From Rhizobium sp. BK313 (GTDB lineage: Bacteria; Pseudomonadota; Alphaproteobacteria; Rhizobiales; Rhizobiaceae), in NCBI RefSeq assembly GCF_014193655.1, contig NZ_JACHZQ010000003.1, positions 310,001 to 374,000 on the forward strand: 64,000 nucleotides of DNA. The letters are read 5' to 3'. Shown piece by piece: positions 34,392 through 42,769 of the stretch. The position numbers and the translations under genes are program-made. Positions within the stretch are counted from its first letter, which is position 1; every line of letters starts with the position of its first letter. The notes beneath the pieces are model-generated. The model did no database searches, was not told the origin of the DNA, and saw only the letters and a list, made by a program, of their open reading frames with translations.

Positions 34392-35966
34392 TCAGCTTAA
34401 ATGCCATGCAATATAAAGCAGCGCGAGCGCGATGATCCAGAGCGCCAGGCGTCCCGAACGGCCGTGCTTCGCTTCCGCCTTGCCGATTGCTTCCGCCGTC
34501 TGCGGGTCGAAGCGCAGGCCGTTTTCGCTCATGGCGAGAAGTTCGTGATGGAATTTCTCGGTTTTCGCGGCGATTTCAGGGGCGGCCTCCGCCAGCTTCA
34601 CGGCCGCTTTAAAACCGTCTCGCAGGTCGGTTACGATACGCTTGGGACCGAGATTGGTACGGATCCAGTCGCCGACGACGGGTTCCGAAGCCTTCCACAT
34701 ATTGAAGCGCGGATTGAGCATGCGCGACACGCCCTCGACCACGACCATGGTCTTTTGCAGCATGACCAGCTCCGGCCGCGTCTCCATATCGAAAAGTTCG
34801 GTCACTTCGAAGAGCAGCGTCAGTAGCTTGCCCATGGAGATCGTTTCCGCCGGCTGGCCGTGGATCGGCTCACCGATGGCCCGGATCGCCTGCGCGAAGC
34901 TTTCGGTATTGTGATGCGCAGGCACGTAGCCGGCCTCGAAATGCACCTCGGCGACGCGGATATAGTCGCGGGTGATGAAGCCGTAGAGAATTTCGGCAAG
35001 GAAGCGGCGTTCCTTTTTGCCGAGCCGCCCGACGATGCCCATGTCGACCGCGACGATCTCCCCTTCGGCATCGACGAAAAGATTGCCGGGATGCATATCA
35101 GCATGGAAAAAGCCGTCGCGCAGCGTATGCCGCAGGAAGGACTGGATCAGCGTGTCGGCGAGCACATTGAGGTCATGGCCGGCTGCCTTCAGCCCCTCGA
35201 CATCGGACATCTTGACGCCGTCGATCCACTCCATGGTGATGACGTCGCGGCCGGTGCGCTCCCAATCGACTTTGGGGACCCGGAAGCCGGGATCCTTCTC
35301 GGTGTTTTCCGCTATTTCGGAGAGCGCTGCCGCCTCCAGGCGCAGATCCATCTCGACCTTGGTCGTCTGCTCCAATGTCCGCGTCACTTCGACGGGCCTT
35401 AGGCGGCGACTCGACGGCATGAAGCGTTCCTGCAGATGGGCGACAAGATACATCGCTTTGATATCGTTGCCGAAACGCTGTCGCACACCCGGGCGGACCA
35501 CCTTGACGGCAACGCGTTTGCGGCCCTGCGGTGTCTGCACTTCCGCCGGATGCACCTGCGCAATCGAAGCTGCGGCAATCGGTTCGTCAAAGCTTACATA
35601 AAGGTCGTCGATGGGGCGGCCAAGCGAACCCTCGATCGCAGCCTTTGCCGCCGCATGCGGGAAGAAAGCCATGCGGTCCTGCAGTTGCGACAGGTCGTTG
35701 GCCATGTCGACGCCGACGACATCGGGTCGCGTCGCCAGGAACTGGCCGATCTTCACGTAGGAAGGCCCGAGCCGCTCGACGGCCTTGGCCAGGCGGTCGC
35801 TGCGCGCCTGGGTCTTGGCGCGCTTGCGGGCAAAGATGCTGACAAAGGATTTGGCCAGGCTGACGGAGGGCGGCAATCCTTCCGACGGAAGCGCAATGAC
35901 CACGCCTTCGCGCACCAGCACCCAGCCGACCCTGAGGAGGCCGAAATATACGTTGAAAGCACTCAT
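34392..35966 (-). CDS. ubiB: UbiB-family ubiquinone biosynthesis kinase-like protein
   Basis: 524 residues. The KxGQ motif (YVKIGQFLATRPD, ~70-82), the alanine-rich loop AAASIAQVHPA (~131-141) and the kinase-like HADMHPGNLF and VDMGIVG motifs define UbiB/ADCK proteins. A C-terminal hydrophobic helix (LALWIIALALLYIAW) anchors it to the membrane. It supports ubiquinone synthesis, probably by ATP-dependent handling of lipid intermediates. It follows ubiE by 62 bases on the same strand. Confidence 0.95.
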   Translation of the reverse strand: MSAFNVYFGLLRVGWVLVREGVVIALPSEGLPPSVSLAKSFVSIFARKRAKTQARSDRLAKAVERLGPSYVKIGQFLATRPDVVGVDMANDLSQLQDRMAFFPHAAAKAAIEGSLGRPIDDLYVSFDEPIAAASIAQVHPAEVQTPQGRKRVAVKVVRPGVRQRFGNDIKAMYLVAHLQERFMPSSRRLRPVEVTRTLEQTTKVEMDLRLEAAALSEIAENTEKDPGFRVPKVDWERTGRDVITMEWIDGVKMSDVEGLKAAGHDLNVLADTLIQSFLRHTLRDGFFHADMHPGNLFVDAEGEIVAVDMGIVGRLGKKERRFLAEILYGFITRDYIRVAEVHFEAGYVPAHHNTESFAQAIRAIGEPIHGQPAETISMGKLLTLLFEVTELFDMETRPELVMLQKTMVVVEGVSRMLNPRFNMWKASEPVVGDWIRTNLGPKRIVTDLRDGFKAAVKLAEAAPEIAAKTEKFHHELLAMSENGLRFDPQTAEAIGKAEAKHGRSGRLALWIIALALLYIAWHLS

Positions 35967-36028
35967 CGGGTCTCAAGGTCTCGCTTGATGCCAGCCGAAA
36001 ACCGCTTCAAACTTTTCGGTGTCATGCG

Positions 36029-36805
36029 TCAGAGCTTCCAGCCGGAGTGCAGGGCGGCGATGCCGCCGGTATAGTTGGTAAAGCTCACGCGCGAAAAGCC
36101 GGCCTCGCGGATCATCGTCGCAAAATCCTGCTGGTTCGGGAATTTGCGGATCGATTCCACCAAATACTGATAGGGCTCGGCATCGCCGGTGATCGCCTTG
36201 CCGAATTGCGGAATGGCATTGAAGGACCAGGCGTCGTAGACGCGGTCGAGCAGCGGTAGGTCGACTTCGGAAAATTCCAGCACCAACAGCCTGCCGCCGC
36301 GCTTTAGCACGCGATAGGCCTCCTTCAGCGCCACATCGATATGCGGCACGTTGCGGATGCCGAAAGCGATCGTATAGGCGTCGAAGGAGTTCGGCTCGAA
36401 GGGCAGCTCTTCGGCATTGGCTTCGACGAAGGTGAGATTGCCGGCAAGTTTCTTCTTCTCCGCGCGCTCGGCGCCGACGCCGAGCATCGAGCCGTTGATG
36501 TCGAGCACGGTCGCATGCGCCAGCCGGTTCGAGGCTTCGACGATGCGGAAGGCAATGTCGCCCGTGCCACCGGCGACGTCGAGGACCTTATAGGCCGCGT
36601 CCTTGCGCGGGTTGAGCGCCGATATCATCGCATCCTTCCAGGCCCGGTGCAGGCCCATGGACATGACGTCGTTCATGATGTCGTAGCGCTTGGCGACCTT
36701 GTGGAACACCTCGTTGACGAGGCCTTGCTTCTCGCCATCGGCCACTTCGCGGAAGCCATAGGATGTCTCCATACCGCCATCGGCGGAGGTGCGGCTTTCT
36801 GCCAT
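36029..36805 (-). CDS. ubiE: Demethylmenaquinone/2-polyprenyl-6-methoxy-1,4-benzoquinol methyltransferase
   Basis: 258 residues from the ATG ending at 36805; an earlier in-frame ATG adds 19 residues not found in family members I remember. UbiE features: YDIMNDVMSMGLHRAWKD, SAM motif I DVAGGTGDIA, NAEELPF, and the C-terminal GGIAALHSGWK. It is the C-methyltransferase of ubiquinone synthesis. It forms an operon with ubiB and is divergent from mutM. Confidence 0.96.
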   Translation of the reverse strand: MAESRTSADGGMETSYGFREVADGEKQGLVNEVFHKVAKRYDIMNDVMSMGLHRAWKDAMISALNPRKDAAYKVLDVAGGTGDIAFRIVEASNRLAHATVLDINGSMLGVGAERAEKKKLAGNLTFVEANAEELPFEPNSFDAYTIAFGIRNVPHIDVALKEAYRVLKRGGRLLVLEFSEVDLPLLDRVYDAWSFNAIPQFGKAITGDAEPYQYLVESIRKFPNQQDFATMIREAGFSRVSFTNYTGGIAALHSGWKL

Positions 36806-36948
36806 CAGCTCAACTCCGTTACACAAATCTGCGACGGACCATAGCGAAATCGCGTTTGCCACGCTATCTCATGAGCCAGGTCACCAACCGCAACGCCTTT
36901 GGGCTATAGCTCAGATCATAAGCGGTTGAAACATAAAGATGGATAGCG

Positions 36949-37839
36949 ATGCCGGAATTACCAGAGGTCGAAACCGTCAGGCGTGGGCTTGCGCCCTCCA
37001 TGGAAGGCGCGCTGCTTGCCGAACTGGAGCTGCGCCGCAACGACCTGCGCTTTCCCTTTCCGCTCGAGTTTTCGCGCCTTGTTTCCGGCCGCGGCATCAC
37101 GTCGCTGTCACGACGTGCGAAATATCTTCTGATAGATCTCGATGACGGCATGACGATCATATCGCATCTCGGCATGTCCGGCTCGTTCCGCATCGAGAAT
37201 GGGACGATTGCCGATATGCCAGGTGAGTTCCATCACCCGCGCTCCAAAGACGAGAAGCATGATCACGTCGTCTTCCATTTGAAGGGTGTCAACGGCGATG
37301 CGCGCGTCATTTACAATGATCCCCGCCGCTTCGGCTTCATGGACATCGCCCGGCGCGCAGATCTCGCCAGTCATCCGTCCTTCCGCGATCTCGGCCCTGA
37401 GCCGACAGGCAATGAATTGAGCGCCGACTATCTGGCCGAACGCTTCTCGGGCAGGGCGCAACCGCTGAAGAGCGCGCTGCTCGACCAGAAGAATATCGCC
37501 GGCCTCGGCAACATATATGTGTGCGAGGCGCTATGGCGTTCGCATCTGTCGCCGCTGCGCGCCGCCGGGACGCTGGTGACCGAAGCCGGCGGGCCGAAAG
37601 AGGAATTGTTTCGGCTGGTCGGCGCGATCCGCGAGGTCATCGCCGATGCGATCGCCGCCGGTGGTTCGTCCTTGCGCGACCATATCCAGACGGATGGTTC
37701 GCTGGGCTATTTCCAGCATTCCTTTTCCGTCTACGACCGTGAGGCTAAGCCTTGCGGCACGCCCGGCTGCGGCGGTACGGTCGCCCGCATCGTCCAGGCG
37801 GGGCGCTCTTCTTTTTATTGCGCCTCCTGCCAGAGCTAA
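36949..37839 (+). CDS. mutM: Formamidopyrimidine-DNA glycosylase
   Basis: 296 residues. The mature N-terminus PELPEVETVRRGL provides the catalytic Pro and Glu. The helix-two-turn-helix contains LLDQKNIAGLGNIY. The zinc finger at the C-terminus has four cysteines (CGTPGC...YCASC). It excises 8-oxoguanine and other oxidised purines and has AP-lyase activity. It is followed by an enoyl-CoA hydratase gene after 17 bases. Confidence 0.97.
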   Translation: MPELPEVETVRRGLAPSMEGALLAELELRRNDLRFPFPLEFSRLVSGRGITSLSRRAKYLLIDLDDGMTIISHLGMSGSFRIENGTIADMPGEFHHPRSKDEKHDHVVFHLKGVNGDARVIYNDPRRFGFMDIARRADLASHPSFRDLGPEPTGNELSADYLAERFSGRAQPLKSALLDQKNIAGLGNIYVCEALWRSHLSPLRAAGTLVTEAGGPKEELFRLVGAIREVIADAIAAGGSSLRDHIQTDGSLGYFQHSFSVYDREAKPCGTPGCGGTVARIVQAGRSSFYCASCQS

Positions 37840-37856
37840 TGTGAAGGGAGAGAGTC

Positions 37857-38630
37857 ATGGCCTACGAAACCCTAATCGTCGAAACGCACGGGGCTGTCGG
37901 CCTCGTCAGGCTCAACCGGCCGCAGGCGTTGAATGCGTTGAATTCGACCGTACTTGCTGAGTTGAAGGAGGCTTACGCCGCCTTTCATGCCGATGAGGCG
38001 ATCGGCGCGATCGTCTTGACTGGCTCGGAAAAGGCTTTTGCAGCCGGCGCCGATATCAAGGAGATGCAGCCGCTCGATTTTGCCGATGTCTATAAAGGCG
38101 ATTTCATCAGCGGCTGGGACGAGATCGCCAAGGCGCGCAAGCCCGTCATTGCCGCCGTCAGCGGCTTTGCGCTCGGCGGTGGCTGCGAGCTCGCCATGAT
38201 GTGCGATTTCATCATCGCTGCGGATACCGCAAAGTTCGGCCAGCCGGAGATCACGCTCGGCATCATCCCCGGCATGGGCGGCTCGCAACGCCTGATGCGC
38301 GCAGTCGGCAAGGCAAAGGCGATGGACATGGTCTTGACGGGCCGGATGATGGATGCCGCCGAAGCGGAGCGTTCCGGCCTGGTGTCGCGCATCGTGCCGG
38401 CCGACAAGCTGATCGAAGAGGCGCTGGCCGCCGCCGCCAAGATCGCCTCGCTGTCGCGCCCCTCGGTGTTGATGGCCAAGGAGGCGGTCAACCGGGCGCT
38501 GGAAACGACGTTGGAAGAGGGCTTGCGCTTCGAGCGCCGGCTTTTCCATAGCCTGTTCGCCACCGAAGATCAGAAGGAAGGCATGGCGGCTTTCATCGAG
38601 AAGCGCAAACCCGACTTCAAGAACAGGTGA
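37857..38630 (+). CDS. Enoyl-CoA hydratase
   Basis: 257 residues, crotonase superfamily. The oxyanion-hole segments AFAAGADIKEM (~60-70) and FALGGGCELAMMCD (~101-114) are intact, and the two catalytic Glu positions lie in GGGCELAM and the following PEITLGIIPGMGGSQRL. Length and motifs match short-chain enoyl-CoA hydratases of fatty acid oxidation or phenylacetate breakdown. It overlaps no gene and probably shares a transcript with mutM. A GGAGAGA ribosome site precedes the ATG. Confidence 0.93.
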   Translation: MAYETLIVETHGAVGLVRLNRPQALNALNSTVLAELKEAYAAFHADEAIGAIVLTGSEKAFAAGADIKEMQPLDFADVYKGDFISGWDEIAKARKPVIAAVSGFALGGGCELAMMCDFIIAADTAKFGQPEITLGIIPGMGGSQRLMRAVGKAKAMDMVLTGRMMDAAEAERSGLVSRIVPADKLIEEALAAAAKIASLSRPSVLMAKEAVNRALETTLEEGLRFERRLFHSLFATEDQKEGMAAFIEKRKPDFKNR

Positions 38631-38671
38631 CGCGAGATTCCGGAATTGCGCGGGTTCCGTGAGAATCCGCG

Positions 38672-38700
38672 TTGACGCCGTCGCTCATTCCGGTTATATG
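38672..38700 (+). promoter_or_regulatory. Candidate sigma-70 promoter of rpsT
   Basis: TTGACG (38672-38677) and TATATG (38695-38700) are 17 bases apart and lie 122 bases before rpsT, leaving a leader of roughly 115 bases. Two GANTC sites lie just upstream (38636 and 38663). The match to consensus is good. Confidence 0.55.
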
Positions 38701-38821
38701 CCCGCCACAGTTTGGAAAGCCGATCTGGTTTTCCGCAATTGCTCCCGCATTGCTGGATGAAGAGGCCGCAAGGCCCGCACTGCATTGACGGAGTTATGTT
38801 CGAATTCTAAGAGAGGCATAC

Positions 38822-39097
38822 ATGGCCAATACCAGCTCGGCGAAAAAAGCGACCCGCAAGATCGCCCGCCGCACCGAAGTCAACAAGGCTCGTCGCTCGC
38901 GCGTTCGCACCTTCGTCCGCCAGGTTGAAGAAGCCATCGCATCGGGTGATGCGGATCGTGCGAAGGAAGCCTTCCTGGTTGCGCAGCCGGAACTGGCTCG
39001 CGCTGCCACCAAGGGTGTCATGCATGCCAACACTGCTTCCCGTAAGGTCTCGCGTCTTGCCAAGCGTGTTAAGGCGCTTTCGGCTCCGACCGCGTAA
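38822..39097 (+). CDS. rpsT: 30S ribosomal protein S20
   Basis: 91 residues, very basic and helical: MANTSSAKKATRKIARRTEVNKARRS at the start is typical of S20 (split here only for length limits: residues 1-20 are highly basic). The C-terminal helix ends SRLAKRVKAL. It binds 16S rRNA early in 30S assembly. It has its own promoter upstream and a hairpin and terminator downstream, so it is probably monocistronic. Confidence 0.97.
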   Translation: MANTSSAKKATRKIARRTEVNKARRSRVRTFVRQVEEAIASGDADRAKEAFLVAQPELARAATKGVMHANTASRKVSRLAKRVKALSAPTA

Positions 39098-39978
39098 ATC
39101 TTTCCTTAACGATTTAATCGTTAGACTTGAGCCCGGCCCTTGCGCCGGGCTTTTTGGATTCAACCGGAATCGACCCGTATCGTTAAAATGTAGCCGGCTG
39201 ATCATGTCACTGAGGTGACAGAAAAATTTGTTTAAAAACAAATATTTATGGCAGGATGTCTTAATGTTGCATGATCTGCGTGACGGGCTGCAGGCTCGCA
39301 AGTGAGTCAAGGGATTTTTTATTTTTTTTGTTTTCAAACCTGTGTGAATCGCGCTCAACGTGAATCTCCTTGATTCAAAAGCGATTCTTTTTTGACGGGG
39401 TTGTGACAGTCAAAAACGACTTCCAGAGTCAAGGACCGCCTCTTAATTTTGTGTAAAATTCATCGTTGATCTCTGCATTCGATCCTGCCTAAATGGCTTT
39501 CAACAAGGGGCGCGGACATCATCTGAAACGGCTTCGGCGAACACTGCCACTAAAGGCAGCGGTGGTGGTTTTTTGTTCCTTGTGACGGAGCGGTTCGGTT
39601 CCGTTTTTTCAAACAGTTGACGAGTTAAGGCCGTAAGCGGTAACGCCTGCGGAACGAGGAAACTTGTCTGCTCTTTGCAGCCTTAAGTCCCAAGCGTGGC
39701 TGCGGGGAGGGGAGAAAAATTAACAGCCGTTTGGCGCAGCCGGTCGGAATACGAGGACCGAGTGACTGCGCCAGATGCAGACACCAAGACGAAGGCCGCT
39801 CGAGGAGCAGTTTTCGCCAGGGTGTTTTGCGTAAGGTCCGTTTGGCTGGACCCGGCTGATGAACCGGTATGCGGCGAAGCTCAGAACAACGAGCGCGACC
39901 GTCATGCCATGGCGTAGACCTAAGGGCGGCGGTAATCCAATTTCCGCCCTATAAAAAGAGACTGTGGAAGGCGGCATT
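39098..39978 (+). other. 881-base dnaA upstream region with GANTC cluster and structured leader
   Basis: No convincing gene is present. Eight GANTC sites (the CcrM methylation target) begin at 39157, 39167, 39304, 39346, 39362, 39372, 39383 and 39426, and none lies between 39431 and dnaA. Two hairpins with T-runs follow (about 39542-39576 and 39586-39616). Further hairpins lie at GGTCC/GGACC (about 39836-39853) and AGGGCGG/CCGCCCT (about 39922-39950), just before dnaA. No consensus DnaA boxes were found. I read it as a long, cell-cycle-sensitive promoter and leader for dnaA; a small RNA in 39430-39620 is possible. Confidence 0.5.
39107..39155 (+). terminator. rpsT stem-loop and rho-independent terminator
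   Basis: A perfect inverted repeat with an 8-base arm (TAACGATT/AATCGTTA, 39107-39123) is followed by a second hairpin GCCCGGC/GCCGGGC (39131-39150) and five T residues. The second hairpin with its T-run is a standard terminator for rpsT. Confidence 0.75.
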
Positions 39979-41532
39979 ATGCAGATGATTACGAGAACGA
40001 CGGGTGCATTGGATAATGGGGACAATGCACAGCAGGCGTTCAGTACGGTTTGCCTTGAAGCGGCGGGGGAAAAGGGAGACATGAAGCATAACGTGTTGTT
40101 CGAGCGTGTCAGTGCACGCTTGAAGGCTCAGGTCGGTCCGGATGTTTATGCCAGCTGGTTTGCACGGCTTAAGCTGCACTCGGTATCGAAAAGCGTCGTC
40201 CGGCTAACTGTTCCGACGACCTTCCTGAAATCCTGGATCAACAACCGTTATCTCGATCTGATCACCAGCCTATTCCGGGCAGAAGATGCTGAAATCCTGA
40301 AGGTTGAAATTCTGGTGCGCACGGCGACTCGCCACGGTGCGAAGCCCTGCGCTGATGAACAGGCGGCTGTTCCCGACGCAGCTTCGGTGGCGCCGATCCG
40401 CCGCCCTGCGGCTCAGCCTGCCGGTCAGGTCGTTGCCCAGGCGGTCAGCGCGGCTGCTGCCGCCCGACCGGCGACGGTGGGCACGCCGCTGTTCGGCTCG
40501 CCGCTCGATTCCCGCTTCACCTTCGATACATTTGTCGAAGGCAGCTCGAACCGCGTCGGCCTCGCCGCCGCCAAGACGATTGCCGAAGCCGGCTCCGGCG
40601 CCGTGCGGTTCAATCCGCTCTTCGTCCACGCCACGGTCGGGCTCGGCAAGACGCATCTCTTGCAGGCGATCGCCAATGCCGCCGTGCAGAACCCGCGCGC
40701 CTTGCGTGTCGTCTATCTGACGGCGGAATATTTCATGTGGCGCTTCGCCACTGCCATTCGCGACAATGATGCGCTGACTCTGAAGGACTCGCTGCGCAAT
40801 ATCGATCTTCTGATCATCGACGACATGCAGTTCCTGCAGGGCAAGATGATCCAGCACGAGTTCTGCCACCTGCTCAATATGCTGCTCGACAGCGCCAAGC
40901 AGGTCGTCGTTGCGGCTGACCGCGCGCCCTGGGAGCTGGAATCGCTCGATCCGCGCGTGCGCTCCCGTCTTCAGGGCGGCGTTGCCATCGAGGTCGAGGC
41001 GCCGGACTACGAGATGCGTCTTGAAATCCTCAAGCGCCGGCTGGATTCCGCCCGCCTGGATGATCCATCGCTGGAAATTCCGGCCGAACTTCTCTCGCAT
41101 GTTGCCCGCAATGTGACGGCGAGCGGCCGCGAGCTGGAAGGTGCTTTCAACCAGTTGATCTTCCGCCGCTCTTTCGAGCCGAACCTGACGGTCGAGCGCG
41201 TGGACGAGTTGCTTGCCCATCTGGTCGGCTCAGGCGAACCGCGTCGCGTCCGTATCGAGGATATCCAGCGTATCGTGGCACGCCATTACAATGTCTCGCG
41301 CCAGGAGCTGGTCTCCAACCGTCGCACACGCGTCATCGTCAAGCCGCGCCAGATCGCCATGTATCTGTCGAAGACGCTGACGCCGCGCTCCTTCCCGGAG
41401 ATCGGTCGCCGCTTCGGTGGTCGCGATCATACGACGGTATTGCATGCGGTGCGCAAGATCGAGGAGCTGATTTCCGGTGACAGCAAGCTGTCGCATGAAA
41501 TCGAGCTGTTGAAGCGTCTGATCAACGAATAA
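39979..41532 (+). CDS. dnaA: Chromosomal replication initiator DnaA
   Basis: 517 residues from the ATG at 39979, with a GGAAGG ribosome site. The ATG at 40081 (MKHNVLFERV) is equally plausible, has GGGAG before it and would give 483 residues. Domain I is LFERVSARLKAQVGPDVYASWF. Domain II is an Ala/Pro-rich linker. Domain III is AAA+, with Walker A GLGKTHLL, Walker B LLIIDDMQFL and the box VII arginine in RVRSRLQGG. Domain IV has the signature FPEIGRRFGGRDHTTVLHAVRKIE. It initiates replication. An N-terminal extension is usual in rhizobial relatives. Confidence 0.97.
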   Translation: MQMITRTTGALDNGDNAQQAFSTVCLEAAGEKGDMKHNVLFERVSARLKAQVGPDVYASWFARLKLHSVSKSVVRLTVPTTFLKSWINNRYLDLITSLFRAEDAEILKVEILVRTATRHGAKPCADEQAAVPDAASVAPIRRPAAQPAGQVVAQAVSAAAAARPATVGTPLFGSPLDSRFTFDTFVEGSSNRVGLAAAKTIAEAGSGAVRFNPLFVHATVGLGKTHLLQAIANAAVQNPRALRVVYLTAEYFMWRFATAIRDNDALTLKDSLRNIDLLIIDDMQFLQGKMIQHEFCHLLNMLLDSAKQVVVAADRAPWELESLDPRVRSRLQGGVAIEVEAPDYEMRLEILKRRLDSARLDDPSLEIPAELLSHVARNVTASGRELEGAFNQLIFRRSFEPNLTVERVDELLAHLVGSGEPRRVRIEDIQRIVARHYNVSRQELVSNRRTRVIVKPRQIAMYLSKTLTPRSFPEIGRRFGGRDHTTVLHAVRKIEELISGDSKLSHEIELLKRLINE

Positions 41533-41558
41533 TCCGCGACGCTAACTGCATTTTGTCC

Positions 41559-41587
41559 ACGGCCGGCTTCATCGCCGGCCGTTTTCA
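41559..41587 (+). terminator. dnaA rho-independent terminator
   Basis: ACGGCCGGC (41559-41567) pairs perfectly with GCCGGCCGT (41574-41582) across a six-base loop and is followed by TTTTC, 27 bases after the dnaA stop. Confidence 0.75.
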
Positions 41588-41677
41588 TTTATGCGGCTTT
41601 TATTCTATAGATGTCTGAAATGCTGAATCGGATGCCCGGCCGGAGGAGGCCGGGGACGCCGACGGGGGAGGATGCCT

Positions 41678-42760
41678 ATGGGTTTTGACAGAATTGCCGT
41701 TCTCGGCCTCGGCAAGGTCGGGCGGCTCGCTGCCACATTGCTGCATGAAAGCGGTTTTGTCGTCACCGGCGTCGATGCGCGTTTGCCTGCGGAGGCCATG
41801 CCTTTCGCCTGCGAAACGGGCGATGTCTCCGATCCGGTGTTGATCGGCAATCTCTTTTCCCGCGTCGACGCCGTGCTCTCCTGTCTGCCGTTTCATCTGA
41901 ACGCCGAACTGGTGCGCTTAGCCCATGGCGCCGGCATTCATTACTTCGACCTGACCGAGGATGTACCGACCACCAACGGCATCATCGAACTTGCAAAGAG
42001 TGCCGGCGCTCTGATGGCGCCGCAATGCGGCCTGGCGCCCGGTTTCGTCGGTATTGTCGGCGCAAGTCTCGCCGACGTCTTCGATCGCTGCCGCTCGATC
42101 CGCATGCGCGTGGGTGCTTTGCCGCAGAATCCGACCGGACTGTTGGGTTATGCCTTCAATTGGTCGCCGGAGGGCGTCGTCAACGAATATCTGAACGACT
42201 GCGAAGTCATCGAGGGCGGGGTGCGCAAGCTGGTCTCGCCGATGGAATGGCACGAGACGCTTTATGTGAATGGCGTCAAGCTCGAAGCCTTCACCACCTC
42301 GGGCGGCCTCGGAACCATGTGCACCACCATGCTCGGCCGGGTGGAAAACCTTGATTACAAGACCATGCGGTATCCCGGCCACATGGAGTTGATGAATTTC
42401 TTCTTCCATGAGTTGCTGATGCGCGACCGCCGCCAGCTTGCCGGGGAAATCCTGACCGAGGCGAAGCCGCCGGTCGATGACGATGTCGTCTATGTTCATG
42501 TCTCGGCCGAAGGTACGATCAACGGTAATCTGCGCCGGCGGGAGTTCGTGCGGGCCTATTATCCGATCGAGATCGCCGGAGAGAGCCGTACCGCCATTTC
42601 CTGGACCACCTCGGCTTCCGTCGTTGCCGTTATCGAGCTAGTGCGCGCCGGCCGGCTGCCTTCGACCGGCTTCCTGCATCAGGAGCATATTCCACTCGAC
42701 ACATTCCTCGAGACGCGGACCGGCAGCCTGTTCAAAGGCGGCATCACGCATCACGGTTGA
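41678..42760 (+). CDS. Saccharopine dehydrogenase-like oxidoreductase
   Basis: 360 residues from the ATG at 41678, which has a GGGGGAGG site six bases upstream; the ATG at 41672 is too close to it. The N-terminal Rossmann motif is VLGLGKVGRLAATLL, and the C-terminal domain is of the saccharopine dehydrogenase/lysine 6-dehydrogenase type (APQCGLAPGFVGIVGASLAD). It probably oxidises lysine or a related amino acid with NAD(P). The exact substrate is not predictable. It is monocistronic between the dnaA terminator and a convergent LysR gene. Confidence 0.82.
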   Translation: MGFDRIAVLGLGKVGRLAATLLHESGFVVTGVDARLPAEAMPFACETGDVSDPVLIGNLFSRVDAVLSCLPFHLNAELVRLAHGAGIHYFDLTEDVPTTNGIIELAKSAGALMAPQCGLAPGFVGIVGASLADVFDRCRSIRMRVGALPQNPTGLLGYAFNWSPEGVVNEYLNDCEVIEGGVRKLVSPMEWHETLYVNGVKLEAFTTSGGLGTMCTTMLGRVENLDYKTMRYPGHMELMNFFFHELLMRDRRQLAGEILTEAKPPVDDDVVYVHVSAEGTINGNLRRREFVRAYYPIEIAGESRTAISWTTSASVVAVIELVRAGRLPSTGFLHQEHIPLDTFLETRTGSLFKGGITHHG

Positions 42761-42769
42761 CGTGCGCCA

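Noticed and set aside
39696..39917. 73-codon ORF before dnaA
   Set aside because: No family, rhizobial codon pattern or good ribosome site; it lies in structured, probably untranslated DNA.
39098..39978. Chromosomal replication origin next to dnaA
   Set aside because: No consensus TTATCCACA-type boxes or AT-rich unwinding block were seen. In rhizobia the origin is usually near hemE, which is not in this window.
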